The notes under the pieces: generated by a model | What the model was told of the DNA's origin: nothing | Database searches by the model: none | What the model saw: only the letters and a program-made list of their open reading frames with translations | Shown: piece after piece, positions 1 to 7,899 of the stretch | Numbering within the stretch: position 1 is the stretch's first letter | Layout of the letters: each line of letters opens with the position of its first letter | Translations under genes and position numbers: made by a program | Assembly: GCA_031254875.1 (NCBI GenBank) | Contig: JAIRTW010000119.1 | Location: forward strand, 1 to 38,371 | DNA from: Candidatus Bathycorpusculum termitum | GTDB lineage: Archaea; Thermoproteota; Bathyarchaeia; Bathyarchaeales; Bathycorpusculaceae | Reading direction: 5' to 3' | DNA: 38,371 nucleotides

Positions 1-2
1 GT

Positions 3-737
3 AGTGCTGTTGCTCCGGTGAGTCCGTTTCGGTTGGGTTATGTTTTTAGTGGTTGGGATCGTGTGTTTGTTGGTGTGATTGAGGATATTACTGTTGTTGC
101 GCAGTATGTGCCGGGTGGTTCTTCTGGTGGGTCGTCTCCTAGTTCTCCTTCTCCTAGTGTTCCAACGCCTAGTCCTTCGCCGGTGAGTCCTTCGCCGTCG
201 GTTGGTCCTGAGCCTTCTGTTGTGGTTCCTGAGCCTTTGCCTGTTTGGGCGCTTATGAATCTGGTGTTAAGTGTGGCGGGTGTCATATTGGCGGCTATTG
301 TGATGGTTTATGTATTGTTGCGAAAGAAAAAGACGCAGAAGCAGACGAGTGAGCGAAAGGATGCACCATATGTGGTAGCGTACAACCGTGAAAAGTCTGA
401 AGATAAAAAGCAGAAGCAACACATGAATATATGGCTAGTCACGACGCTTGTTATGGCCATTGCAGGGGTTGTTGTATTTCTGCTCACCGAGGACATGAGC
501 CGCACGTTGGCGATGGTAGACAACTGGACCATTGTACATGTTGCCATATTTATAGTAGAAATCATAGCCATAGTGTTTACATTCAAACGCAAAGACGCCA
601 AAGGTGGTGATCAAGAGAAGCATATCTCCTCTGATTCCACAACAACCAACTTGTCTCGCGCCATACTGCTCGAAATGTTTAACCCCCTTATCATAAGTGA
701 CAGAGGGCGTAACTCTGCAATTAAGGGGTCTGTTTAA
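3..737 (+). CDS. C-terminal part of an InlB-type repeat surface protein with membrane anchor (5' partial)
   Basis: The frame is open to the left window edge, so the real start lies outside and the first GTG at 18 is probably internal. The visible protein begins with the end of a Listeria/Bacteroides-type (InlB B) repeat (GYVFSGWD...VVAQY), followed by a Ser/Pro-rich linker that would act as a wall-spanning stalk. Three hydrophobic segments follow (about residues 78-101, 137-156 and 171-189 counted from position 18) with Lys-rich loops. This resembles the anchor of repeat-rich surface proteins from gut microbes. The likely role is a cell-surface adhesin or structural protein, with repeats outside and tail in the membrane. 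The last ~45 codons after the third membrane segment are polar and not recognised. Confidence 0.75.
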   Translation, partial: SAVAPVSPFRLGYVFSGWDRVFVGVIEDITVVAQYVPGGSSGGSSPSSPSPSVPTPSPSPVSPSPSVGPEPSVVVPEPLPVWALMNLVLSVAGVILAAIVMVYVLLRKKKTQKQTSERKDAPYVVAYNREKSEDKKQKQHMNIWLVTTLVMAIAGVVVFLLTEDMSRTLAMVDNWTIVHVAIFIVEIIAIVFTFKRKDAKGGDQEKHISSDSTTTNLSRAILLEMFNPLIISDRGRNSAIKGSV

Positions 738-1076
738 GCTTAGCACCAAAGATATTCAAATGGTGGTAAACATGAAATCCAAAACAAACGATGTGCGAAC
801 TAATTTCTGGAACTGGTGATGGATCTTGGTCGTTATTATTTACATTCTCTGATCATTTAAAATTATTGTGGCGTTTATTTCTATATTTTATAATGCATCG
901 ATTCTGGGTAGGGTACTTTGTCCCTGTTGGTTTGATAGCTTGGTTTTGAGTGGTTCTTGTTAATGTGTGCTTTATTTGGGCTGCAATATTGTATAACCCT
1001 TGATATATGTAAAATCTGGGAATATCTTGTTTTATATTTGCAAGATTAGCTTAGGGGCAGTTGAAGGTGTCAGCGT
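738..1076. other. Intergenic stretch with a probable promoter for the glycan locus
   Basis: No coding frame with gene-like properties was found. Near the right end, a TTTTATATTT element at about 1030-1039 is a plausible archaeal TATA box. It would place the transcription start around 1060, just ahead of the GAAGGTG ribosome binding site of the PIG-L gene. Confidence 0.4.
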
Positions 1077-1703
1077 TTGGTCCTGAGGTCTAATGTAATA
1101 CTCGCGGTCGGTGCACACCCAGATGATGTCGAGCTGGGTTGTGGTGGAACTATACGCGCTGCAATAACGGCCGGCAAAAAAGTGGTAGCTATTTTTCTCA
1201 CTAGAGGTGAGAAAAGTGGTAATCCCTCTCAGAGGTGTTTAGAAAGCAAAAAGGCATTGGCTATTTTGGGTGTGGAAGAGATTCATTTTGGTGACTTTCC
1301 CGATACTGAGATTCCGAATTCAAGCAAGGTTATTGATTTTCTTGAAGATTTGTACAATGCTACAAAACCTGAAACGGTTTTGACTCATACTATACATGAT
1401 TTGCATCAGGATCATAGACAGGTGGCTTGGCATTCTTTATCTGCATTTAGAAATGTCTCGCGGTTACTTGCTTATGAGACGCCAAGAGTTGCTGGAGCGT
1501 TTAATCCTGTTTATTTTGTAGATATATCTGATCATGTTAAGTCAAAATCTGATGCTTTAAAATGCCATCTTACTCAAAAACAAAAACGGTATCTTGCATA
1601 TGAATCTATGATTAATTTATCCTCTTTTCGAGGAAGTCAAGTTGGGCTTGGTGCCGCTGAGGCATTTGAAGTTGTTAGGTATATAGAAACGGCTTTGCCC
1701 TGA
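1077..1703 (+). CDS. PIG-L/LmbE-family N-acetylglucosaminyl deacetylase-like protein
   Basis: This is a zinc-dependent deacetylase-fold protein that removes an acyl group from an N-acyl amino sugar or similar substrate. The family signature is clear: AHPDD at residues 13-17 (metal ligands His14 and Asp17, base Asp16) and the second metal motif HQDH at 110-113. Length 208 is normal for the family. The start is TTG, supported by GAAGGTG eight bases upstream; no other in-frame start fits. The next gene begins on the base after this stop, so the two are almost certainly co-translated. The family is certain; the substrate is not visible. Context (WbqC, two DegT aminotransferases, a methyltransferase) suggests it acts on a nucleotide-linked or glycan-linked amino sugar. 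Confidence 0.9.
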   Translation: MVLRSNVILAVGAHPDDVELGCGGTIRAAITAGKKVVAIFLTRGEKSGNPSQRCLESKKALAILGVEEIHFGDFPDTEIPNSSKVIDFLEDLYNATKPETVLTHTIHDLHQDHRQVAWHSLSAFRNVSRLLAYETPRVAGAFNPVYFVDISDHVKSKSDALKCHLTQKQKRYLAYESMINLSSFRGSQVGLGAAEAFEVVRYIETALP

Positions 1704-2426
1704 GTGGGAAAGCTCTTGATTGTATCTGGTCATCAGCCTAATTATCTGCCTTGGTTGGGCTTATTTGATAAAATGTTGCATTCAGATATTTTTATAATAG
1801 AAGATAATGTTCAATATGAACAGCAAGGGTTGACTAATCGAAATAAAGTTAAAATTCAAGATAAGGCGAAATGGCTAACCGTGCCCATAGAGCATGTGGG
1901 TAAACCTCAGTTAATCAATCAAGTGAAAATATCCAATAGTGCTGAGCCCAATTGGACCAAGCGACATTGGTTGACTTTAAAACATAATTATTTGGTTGCC
2001 CCTTTCTGGAGTAAATACTGTGATTTTTTCAGGGATGCATACAGTCGAGATTGGACTTTGTTAATCGATCTAAACTTGCATCTACTGCGTGGGATAATGG
2101 ATTTCTTAGATATTAAAACGCCATTGGTGATGGCGTCTTCCCTTAACGCATCTGGAGAAAAAGGTGAGCTTGCGCTTTCTAAATGTAAAGCTCTTGGTGG
2201 AACGGTTCAGTTTTCTGGAGATGGTGCGCGCAACTATTTGGATGAGAAGCGGTTTGAAGAAGAAGGCATAAAGCTTATTTACCAAGACTTCAAATATCCA
2301 ATTTATCGGCAACTACACGGAGAATACATCCCTAATCTCTCAGTTGTAGATTATCTCTTTTGTACTGGGGGTGTACCGTGGCATAGCCAAACCAGCCTGA
2401 TCATTGATGGAGGAATAAAATGTTAA
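1704..2426 (+). CDS. WbqC-family protein
   Basis: The WbqC family is recognised from the N-terminal GHQPNYLPW motif (His10, Pro12) and the following phrase FIIEDNVQYEQQG...NRNK. Full length (240 aa) is usual. Members occur in O-antigen and capsule clusters of bacteria and some archaea, usually beside DegT aminotransferases; their chemistry is not firmly established as far as I know, and an acyl- or aminoacyl-transfer step to an amino sugar is one idea. The GTG start abuts the PIG-L stop, and the 3' end overlaps the next gene by 7 bases, so translation is coupled on both sides. Confidence 0.85.
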   Translation: MGKLLIVSGHQPNYLPWLGLFDKMLHSDIFIIEDNVQYEQQGLTNRNKVKIQDKAKWLTVPIEHVGKPQLINQVKISNSAEPNWTKRHWLTLKHNYLVAPFWSKYCDFFRDAYSRDWTLLIDLNLHLLRGIMDFLDIKTPLVMASSLNASGEKGELALSKCKALGGTVQFSGDGARNYLDEKRFEEEGIKLIYQDFKYPIYRQLHGEYIPNLSVVDYLFCTGGVPWHSQTSLIIDGGIKC

Positions 2427-3559
2427 ATCAAAAAAGAGTTTTTTCAGCTACACCCTATTTTGATGAAGAAAGTATAAATAGCATTGCAGGCGAGATAAAG
2501 TCTGCTTTAAAAAGCGGTATATTAACTGATGGACCCCACGTAAAGGGGTTTGAAAAAGATTTTGCTCAATACACCCAAACCGAACATGCTATAGCGCTAA
2601 ATTCGGGAACCGCGGCTCTTGAGATTATGCTTAGATTTTTTGATGTTAAGGATAAAGAAGTTATTGTTCCAACTAACACTTTTGTTGCGACACCAACGGC
2701 TGTGTTATTTTGCGGCGGCAAGCCCGTTTTTGCTGATATAAATGCAGAAACGTTGTGCATTGACCCCGAAGATGTAAAAAGAAAAATTAACCCTAAAACT
2801 GCGGGAATTATCGTCGTTCACATTGCAGGGCTGATATGTCCAGAAATCAATGAATTAAAAAAATTCTGCCGCGACAACAGTTTATTCTTAATAGAGGATG
2901 CTGCTCATGCTCACGGTGCAGTGATTGACCAAAAAAAAGCCGGCAATTTATGCGACGGCGGCGCTTTTTCTTTCTACCCTACTAAAGTAATGACAACCGG
3001 CCAAGGTGGCATGATCACAACCAACAATTCAGAACTGGCTGTTACCGCACAAAAAATGCGCGATCACGGTCTTAATCCAGACCGGATCATGGTTATGCTT
3101 GGGGATAATTGGTGTATGAGCGAGATAACCGCAATCATTGGCAAATACCAACTGGCAAATTTGGAAAATTTTATAGAGAAACGTAATGAAATCGCTAAAT
3201 ATTATGAACGTTATTTAGCTAAAACCAAACACATATCGCTGTTTCAAACACCCAGCAACATAAGACATAGCTACTATAAATATCCCATAAGACTCAACGG
3301 CATCGACCGAAACAAAGTGGCCTTTGCCCTAAAAAATGATTTTGGAATCGACACCGGTAGCATATATTATCCTCCTTGCCACCTTCACCCTTGGTACATG
3401 TCAAATTTTAACACCCAAGAAGGGGACTTGCCTGTTTCAGAGGCGGTGCTCAAAGACGTTTTGTGTTTACCTATCCATTTAGGAATAACCAACGAAACAG
3501 CCGCCTATGTAGTTGATTCGTTGAATACTTGTTTATCGAGGTTATCCGATGGAAAGTAG
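2420..3559 (+). CDS. DegT/DnrJ/EryC1/StrS-family sugar aminotransferase (copy 1)
   Basis: This PLP enzyme should transfer an amino group from glutamate or glutamine to a nucleotide-linked keto-sugar, giving a 3- or 4-amino sugar. Visible signatures are LNSGTAAL (phosphate binding, ~60-67), IEDAAHAHGA with Asp160 (PLP ring nitrogen), and FYPTKVMTTGQGG with Schiff-base Lys189. The C-terminal small domain has the usual SYYKYP and YYPPCHLHP phrases. The 379-aa length is standard. The ATG has GGAGG at 2408-2412. It overlaps both neighbours (7 bases with WbqC, 11 with the methyltransferase), so it is the core of a translationally coupled cassette. A diverged paralogue lies at 4182-5297. Confidence 0.92.
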   Translation: MLNQKRVFSATPYFDEESINSIAGEIKSALKSGILTDGPHVKGFEKDFAQYTQTEHAIALNSGTAALEIMLRFFDVKDKEVIVPTNTFVATPTAVLFCGGKPVFADINAETLCIDPEDVKRKINPKTAGIIVVHIAGLICPEINELKKFCRDNSLFLIEDAAHAHGAVIDQKKAGNLCDGGAFSFYPTKVMTTGQGGMITTNNSELAVTAQKMRDHGLNPDRIMVMLGDNWCMSEITAIIGKYQLANLENFIEKRNEIAKYYERYLAKTKHISLFQTPSNIRHSYYKYPIRLNGIDRNKVAFALKNDFGIDTGSIYYPPCHLHPWYMSNFNTQEGDLPVSEAVLKDVLCLPIHLGITNETAAYVVDSLNTCLSRLSDGK

Positions 3560-4166
3560 AAATAAACCTCTAAGCCAAAACAGCCAATGTTCAAGAATCC
3601 CTATCCGCGAATCAGAATTAGATCGATTCAAATTTGGTAAAATTCAATGCAAAAAATTTGATCCCCAAAAAGTTCCTAACTTAGTTCTCGATGTAGCCTG
3701 TGGCGCTAATCCTTTCCCCTTAGCTAACGTTTTATGTGACCTAAACGCCAATCCCGTTCCAGACCGAAGAATGAAGGCTTTGGTAACTGATGGCAGGCCC
3801 TTTATTTTGTGCGATTCTAAGCATCTCCCATTTAAAGATAAGGCATTCGATTTTGTTACAAGTTACTACTTGATTGAACACATGGATGAACCTTGGAAAC
3901 TGTTTAAAGAGTTAAAGCGCATTTCTAAACATGGCTATATACAATGTCCCTCGTGGTTTAATGAACTTCTCTACAGAGAGGACGTTCACAAGTGGGTTGT
4001 TCTAAAAAATAATGGGCGGCTGTACTTGCGTGCCATCGATCAGAAAAGAGTTGTAATCCCCTTTAGCTTTATTTTCCAAAAGTTATACCGGTTAGTTGCT
4101 TGGAAAATAATTCATGCGATCATTGATGAAAAATTCCATATATTCACGGTAAACTATTGTTATTAG
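3549..4166 (+). CDS. Class I SAM-dependent methyltransferase
   Basis: A Rossmann-type methyltransferase of the type-11 kind. Motif I appears as LDVACGANPFPLA (about residues 46-58), followed by the acidic CDLNANP at the end of strand 2 and LPFKDKAFDFVTSYYLIEHMDEP for motifs II/III. Length 205 is short but complete. The ATG lies inside the end of the upstream aminotransferase gene (11-base overlap). Between two aminotransferases, it probably methylates the amino sugar (N- or O-methylation) or the growing glycan. Acceptor specificity cannot be read from sequence. Confidence 0.85.
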   Translation: MESRNKPLSQNSQCSRIPIRESELDRFKFGKIQCKKFDPQKVPNLVLDVACGANPFPLANVLCDLNANPVPDRRMKALVTDGRPFILCDSKHLPFKDKAFDFVTSYYLIEHMDEPWKLFKELKRISKHGYIQCPSWFNELLYREDVHKWVVLKNNGRLYLRAIDQKRVVIPFSFIFQKLYRLVAWKIIHAIIDEKFHIFTVNYCY

Positions 4167-4181
4167 AGGTGTAAGCAAGAG

Positions 4182-5297
4182 TTGTCTCAAGAAATCCTTA
4201 GGTCTTCTCGGCCCTTCTTTCCCAAAGAAGACATCTTTGCTATTCTTTCCGATTTGGCGGTTGTCTTAGAGAAAGGCCAACTAAGAAACGGTAAAAACCT
4301 AAAAATCTTTGAAAAAATGGTATCGGACTATCTGGGTATTAAGCATGCTGTGGCCTTGGATTCTGATTCAAGTGCACTGGAAACTGCGCTTCAATACTAT
4401 AAAGTTAAAGATCGTGAAGTTATAGTCTCGACTAATAGTTTCATCTCGATTCCAAACAGTGTACTTTATGCTGGTGGAAAAATTGTTTTTGCTGATATCC
4501 GAAAAGAAACTCTATCGATGAACCCTACGGATCTTTATAGGAAGGTAACTGACAAAACTTGTGGTGTTATCGTTACTCACATTGCTGGTTTTCCTAACTC
4601 GGATTTAAAAGAAATCCAAGAAATTTGCCAGAACAACAACCTCTTTTTAATAGAGGATGCTACCCATGCAATGGGTGCAACTATATCCAAGCAAAAGGCT
4701 GGAACGTTTGGTGCTGCGGCGATATTTGCCTTCACGCCTACAAAGGTCACTACAACTGGCGAGGGCGGCATGCTTGTGACAAACAACACAGAATTAGCCG
4801 ATTACACACGGCTATACAGTTATTACGGTTCCGGTCCGGGGAAAACCAATTTTGTGAACCTTGGCCGCCATATGATGCTACCCGAAATAGCGGCCATATT
4901 AGGGATCTATCAGATGAAACGCGTTGAAGAATTCGTGGCCAGAAGAAACCAGATTGCTGATGTTTACAATGAAGCGTTTGATCAAATAGACGGGCTTAGT
5001 ACCATTAGAGTTCCAAAAGACAGCCGTTGTAGCTACTATAAATATCCACTAATTCTTGGTCCAGATATGAATAAAGCGGAAATTCAAAAATCCCTCCTAA
5101 ACAACCGAGTAGAAACTGGAACCGTCTTCTATCCGCCCTGTCATATGCAAACCGTTTATCGTTCCCAAACAAAGGGATTGGCGCTTCCAGACGCCGAAGA
5201 TGTTTTGGCAAGAACCATAACACTGCCCATGCACACAGCATTAACCAACAAAGATGTTTCTCATGTAGTGGCCAGCGTAAAGAACGCTATCCGCTAA
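4182..5297 (+). CDS. DegT/DnrJ/EryC1/StrS-family sugar aminotransferase (copy 2)
   Basis: Second PLP-dependent sugar aminotransferase of the cassette, clearly related to but diverged from the copy at 2420-3559. Signatures: LDSDSSAL (in place of LNSGTAAL in copy 1), LIEDATHAMGA with Asp159, and FTPTKVTTTGEGG with catalytic Lys188. The start is TTG, preceded by GAGGTG at 4166-4171, which overlaps the stop of the methyltransferase gene. The Gly-to-Asp change in the phosphate-binding loop between copies suggests different sugar-nucleotide preference rather than redundancy. A long T-rich run after the stop probably ends the cassette transcript. Confidence 0.92.
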   Translation: MSQEILRSSRPFFPKEDIFAILSDLAVVLEKGQLRNGKNLKIFEKMVSDYLGIKHAVALDSDSSALETALQYYKVKDREVIVSTNSFISIPNSVLYAGGKIVFADIRKETLSMNPTDLYRKVTDKTCGVIVTHIAGFPNSDLKEIQEICQNNNLFLIEDATHAMGATISKQKAGTFGAAAIFAFTPTKVTTTGEGGMLVTNNTELADYTRLYSYYGSGPGKTNFVNLGRHMMLPEIAAILGIYQMKRVEEFVARRNQIADVYNEAFDQIDGLSTIRVPKDSRCSYYKYPLILGPDMNKAEIQKSLLNNRVETGTVFYPPCHMQTVYRSQTKGLALPDAEDVLARTITLPMHTALTNKDVSHVVASVKNAIR

Positions 5298-5305
5298 GCT
5301 GCACC

Positions 5306-5330
5306 TTTTATTTTTTTTCTCTTTTTATTT
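5306..5330 (+). terminator. T-rich terminator after the sugar-amination cassette
   Basis: Runs of T (eight in a row plus flanking T5 and T4 runs) directly follow the second DegT gene. Archaeal RNA polymerase terminates at T tracts without needing a hairpin. A new promoter-like element lies about 85 bases downstream. Confidence 0.6.
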
Positions 5331-5412
5331 ACGGGCTTCTTGTCAGATGTTTTCGGAATATTCTTTATATTGCTCAGCAGGGGAAGAAGGAGAAAGGATC
5401 TAGGTAAAGATA

Positions 5413-5426
5413 GCTATATTTAATTT
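5413..5426 (+). promoter_or_regulatory. Probable TATA box for the DUF1616-like gene
   Basis: GCTATATTTAATTT has the look of an archaeal TATA element and would set transcription near 5440. The leader would then contain a small hairpin, CTTCC-TTCA-GGAAG at 5437-5450, before the ATG at 5509. Confidence 0.4.
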
Positions 5427-5508
5427 TTCATCTCCGCTTCCTTCAGGAAGGGATTAGTAGTAGTAATTACAAATTTGGTAGCTTCTCAAAGTACGAGATG
5501 AACAAAAA

Positions 5509-6576
5509 ATGTGGGTTAAATGGAACGGCTCAAAATATACAACCATCCTATTAGGCTTACTTATAGTTGCTCTCATAATGTTGCCCTGTAGTTTTGCGTC
5601 TGCCCAAAAAGATGATAACTTTTCTATTACTTTAGCCCAAAATACGCTTAATACATGTTATAGTGTTGCAAAAGAAGCTGAAGCCGCTGGAGCAAACATA
5701 ACAAGCCTGCAAGAAACCCTTAACACTGCAGGGTTACTTCTATCTAGAGCAGAACTATCCAACGCACAAAGCAATACTGTTTTAGCAAACGATTATGCCC
5801 AGCAAGTCCAAAATGTCCTCGCCGATTTTATCCCCCACGCAAATAGTCTTCGAGATACAGCGAGCCAAATGCAACAAACAAATTTTCTGCTAAACTTGGG
5901 ATCAATCGCTGGAGCGTTTGGTGTTGTTGGAGCCAGTCTAGTTGTTTGGTTTTATTTAAAAACGAAGGCCCCTAAACTAAAGATTGATCTGTCTCGATTC
6001 AAGGTCATTTTTTTTGTTATTGTAGCAATCCTTACATTGTTTGTGGCTTCACCTGCGGTACAAAGGGTTCTAGTTTTTCCGCAAACTGAGTCTTTTACAG
6101 AGTTTTGTCTTCTTGGGTCAAATCAAAAGGTTGAAAACTATCCACATACTGTAACGAATAACGGTGACTATCGGATTTTTTTGGGGATAAGCAATAATTT
6201 AGGTTCATGCGGTTACTATTTAGTTCAAACAAAATTTCGTAATCAGTCCCTTGAGGGTCCAGACGTTTTTGGGCAAACACCCAGCACTTTACCCGTACTT
6301 TATGCTATGAATGTTTTTGTTGCTGATAAGCAAACCGTTATGTTGCCTATAGATTTTTCTTTCGATTACACTATTGATGATTCTACTATTAATTTTAATT
6401 ATCTATCGCTAAATAATGTTAACATAGCCCTTGATGGACACTCTACGACTTGGAACCAAACAACCCAAGATTTCTATGGTAAACTTGTTTTTGAACTCTA
6501 TCTATACAATAGTGCGTTGGGTCTTTTTGAGTATCACGGAAGATATGTGGATTTGGGACTGGACTTGGTTGCGTAG
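5509..6576 (+). CDS. Membrane protein with C-terminal DUF1616-like extracellular domain
   Basis: The N-terminus is a signal/anchor segment (about 11-32). Next comes an Ala/Gln-rich, probably helical region (45-125), two membrane segments (about 127-150 and 164-186), then a ~165-residue extracellular domain. That domain begins TEFCLLGSNQKVENYP and continues with a beta-rich pattern, which matches the C-terminal part of the archaeal DUF1616 family. Full DUF1616 proteins have more membrane helices, so this is a variant architecture with a helical ectodomain inserted. Function is unknown; DUF1616 genes recur in archaeal surface-glycan loci, where a structural or glycan-assembly role is plausible. 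Its own promoter and the terminator before it suggest a separate unit from the cassette. Confidence 0.7.
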   Translation: MWVKWNGSKYTTILLGLLIVALIMLPCSFASAQKDDNFSITLAQNTLNTCYSVAKEAEAAGANITSLQETLNTAGLLLSRAELSNAQSNTVLANDYAQQVQNVLADFIPHANSLRDTASQMQQTNFLLNLGSIAGAFGVVGASLVVWFYLKTKAPKLKIDLSRFKVIFFVIVAILTLFVASPAVQRVLVFPQTESFTEFCLLGSNQKVENYPHTVTNNGDYRIFLGISNNLGSCGYYLVQTKFRNQSLEGPDVFGQTPSTLPVLYAMNVFVADKQTVMLPIDFSFDYTIDDSTINFNYLSLNNVNIALDGHSTTWNQTTQDFYGKLVFELYLYNSALGLFEYHGRYVDLGLDLVA

Positions 6577-6709
6577 GTCTTCTTAGGCTGATTGGTGGTT
6601 AAACGAAATGATACTGCCTTAAAAACAATATTCCCCCAAGCGAAGTAACTGTTAATACGCTTGTTCTCTTCTCTTTGCTTTCTTTATTTGCCTCCGGTGA
6701 CTATAACAG

Positions 6710-7408
6710 TTGGGCAATACATTCAAAGTTAGGATAATCCTCCCTGCAATAAACGAAGAGAAAAATGTTGTCCGAGTGATTCCGCAGATCAAACGGAATG
6801 GTTATAAGGATATCTTAGTAGTTGATGGGAATTCTGTTGATAAAACTGCCGAATATGCTGAAAAGCTTGGCGCTAAGGTTATTCGTCAAAAAGGAAAGGG
6901 CAAGGGTAACGCGTTAAGGCAGGGGTTTGAAGATAGTCGTTTTGACTTTGATGCAGTGATTATTTTAGATGCCGATGGCTCAATGTCTCCTCAGGAACTA
7001 GCTGTGTTTGTTGATGCGATTAGGGGTGGTGCTGATATCGCAAAAGGCTCTCGTTTTATTGCTAAGGGGGGCTCAAAAGATTTCAGTTTAATTCGGCGGG
7101 TGGGGAATACCCTTCTTACGTTTACCTTCAACTTTTTGTTTCTAACCCGATATACCGATTTATGTTACGGATATATGGCCTTTAGCAAAAATGCGATAAA
7201 TAAATTGATCCCTGCTTTAATTAGCACTGGATTTGAAATTGAGACTGAGATCTGTACAAAAGCAACCCTGCTTGGAATGGTTGTCAAAGAAGTTCCAAGT
7301 TTTGAAGACTTAAGATATAGTGGTGTTTCTAATTTAAACACTTTCAGAGATGGGACTAGAATAATGGGTGTTATACTCAAAACGTTTATTGAGGGTATAA
7401 AAAAATAA
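6710..7408 (+). CDS. GT2 glycosyltransferase, dolichyl-phosphate-mannose-synthase-like
   Basis: A GT-A fold glycosyltransferase. It has the N-terminal LPAINEEKNV motif, VDGNSVDKT for nucleotide binding, KGKGNALRQGF, and the metal-binding ILDADGS. Length 232 covers only the catalytic domain; there is no C-terminal membrane region. It most resembles enzymes that move a sugar from NDP-sugar to a polyprenyl phosphate, producing the lipid-linked donor used by GT-C enzymes such as the DUF2206 protein at 13446. The TTG start has GGTGA about nine bases upstream. Acceptor lipid and sugar identity are inferred. Confidence 0.88.
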   Translation: MGNTFKVRIILPAINEEKNVVRVIPQIKRNGYKDILVVDGNSVDKTAEYAEKLGAKVIRQKGKGKGNALRQGFEDSRFDFDAVIILDADGSMSPQELAVFVDAIRGGADIAKGSRFIAKGGSKDFSLIRRVGNTLLTFTFNFLFLTRYTDLCYGYMAFSKNAINKLIPALISTGFEIETEICTKATLLGMVVKEVPSFEDLRYSGVSNLNTFRDGTRIMGVILKTFIEGIKK

Positions 7409-7446
7409 AAATAATGAAAAAAACACTGCCTTAATGAGGGGATAAC

Positions 7447-7866
7447 TTGATTGATGCATTAAAAGTTTTTTTGGGTATGTATGCGCCGTCTAAGAGTGTT
7501 CGTATAGCCATGTATAGACGCGCCGGGGTTCGGATCGGGAATGTGGCTGAGTTTGGTAGCAATATCTGGATAGATACCATTTTTAAAAACTTGGTTGTTA
7601 TTGAAGATGACGTCATTATGTCCGGATATGACCTGATTCTTTCACATTCTTTTCTTATGGCAAATATTCAAGACGAAGGGTTTTGTCCAGTAGAAATAAA
7701 GAAAGGTGCCCGAATAGGTCTGCATTGTATAATTCTTGCAGGAGTAACTATTGGTGAAAACAGCGTAATCGGTGCAGGTTCAGTTGTGGTTAGAGATATT
7801 CCTCCAAATTGCATAGCGGCCGGCAATCCTGCTAAACCCATAAGATTTCACAACAAATCCGTATAA
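7447..7866 (+). CDS. Left-handed beta-helix (hexapeptide repeat) acyltransferase, small form
   Basis: The hexapeptide pattern is plain in the C-terminal half (IKKGARIGLHCIILAGVTIG... then VIGAGSVVVRDIPPN and the AAGNPAKPIRF ending typical of the CAT/maltose-acetyltransferase branch). At 139 aa it is short, with one loop carrying LILSHSF, where His is the likely catalytic residue. It would transfer acetyl or another acyl group to a sugar hydroxyl or amine. The start is TTG, with GAGGGG about five bases upstream. It lies 38 bases after the GT2 gene in the same orientation. Confidence 0.85.
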   Translation: MIDALKVFLGMYAPSKSVRIAMYRRAGVRIGNVAEFGSNIWIDTIFKNLVVIEDDVIMSGYDLILSHSFLMANIQDEGFCPVEIKKGARIGLHCIILAGVTIGENSVIGAGSVVVRDIPPNCIAAGNPAKPIRFHNKSV

Positions 7867-7899
7867 TTAAAATGGGCTTTTGCGAGATGATTTTCTTTA

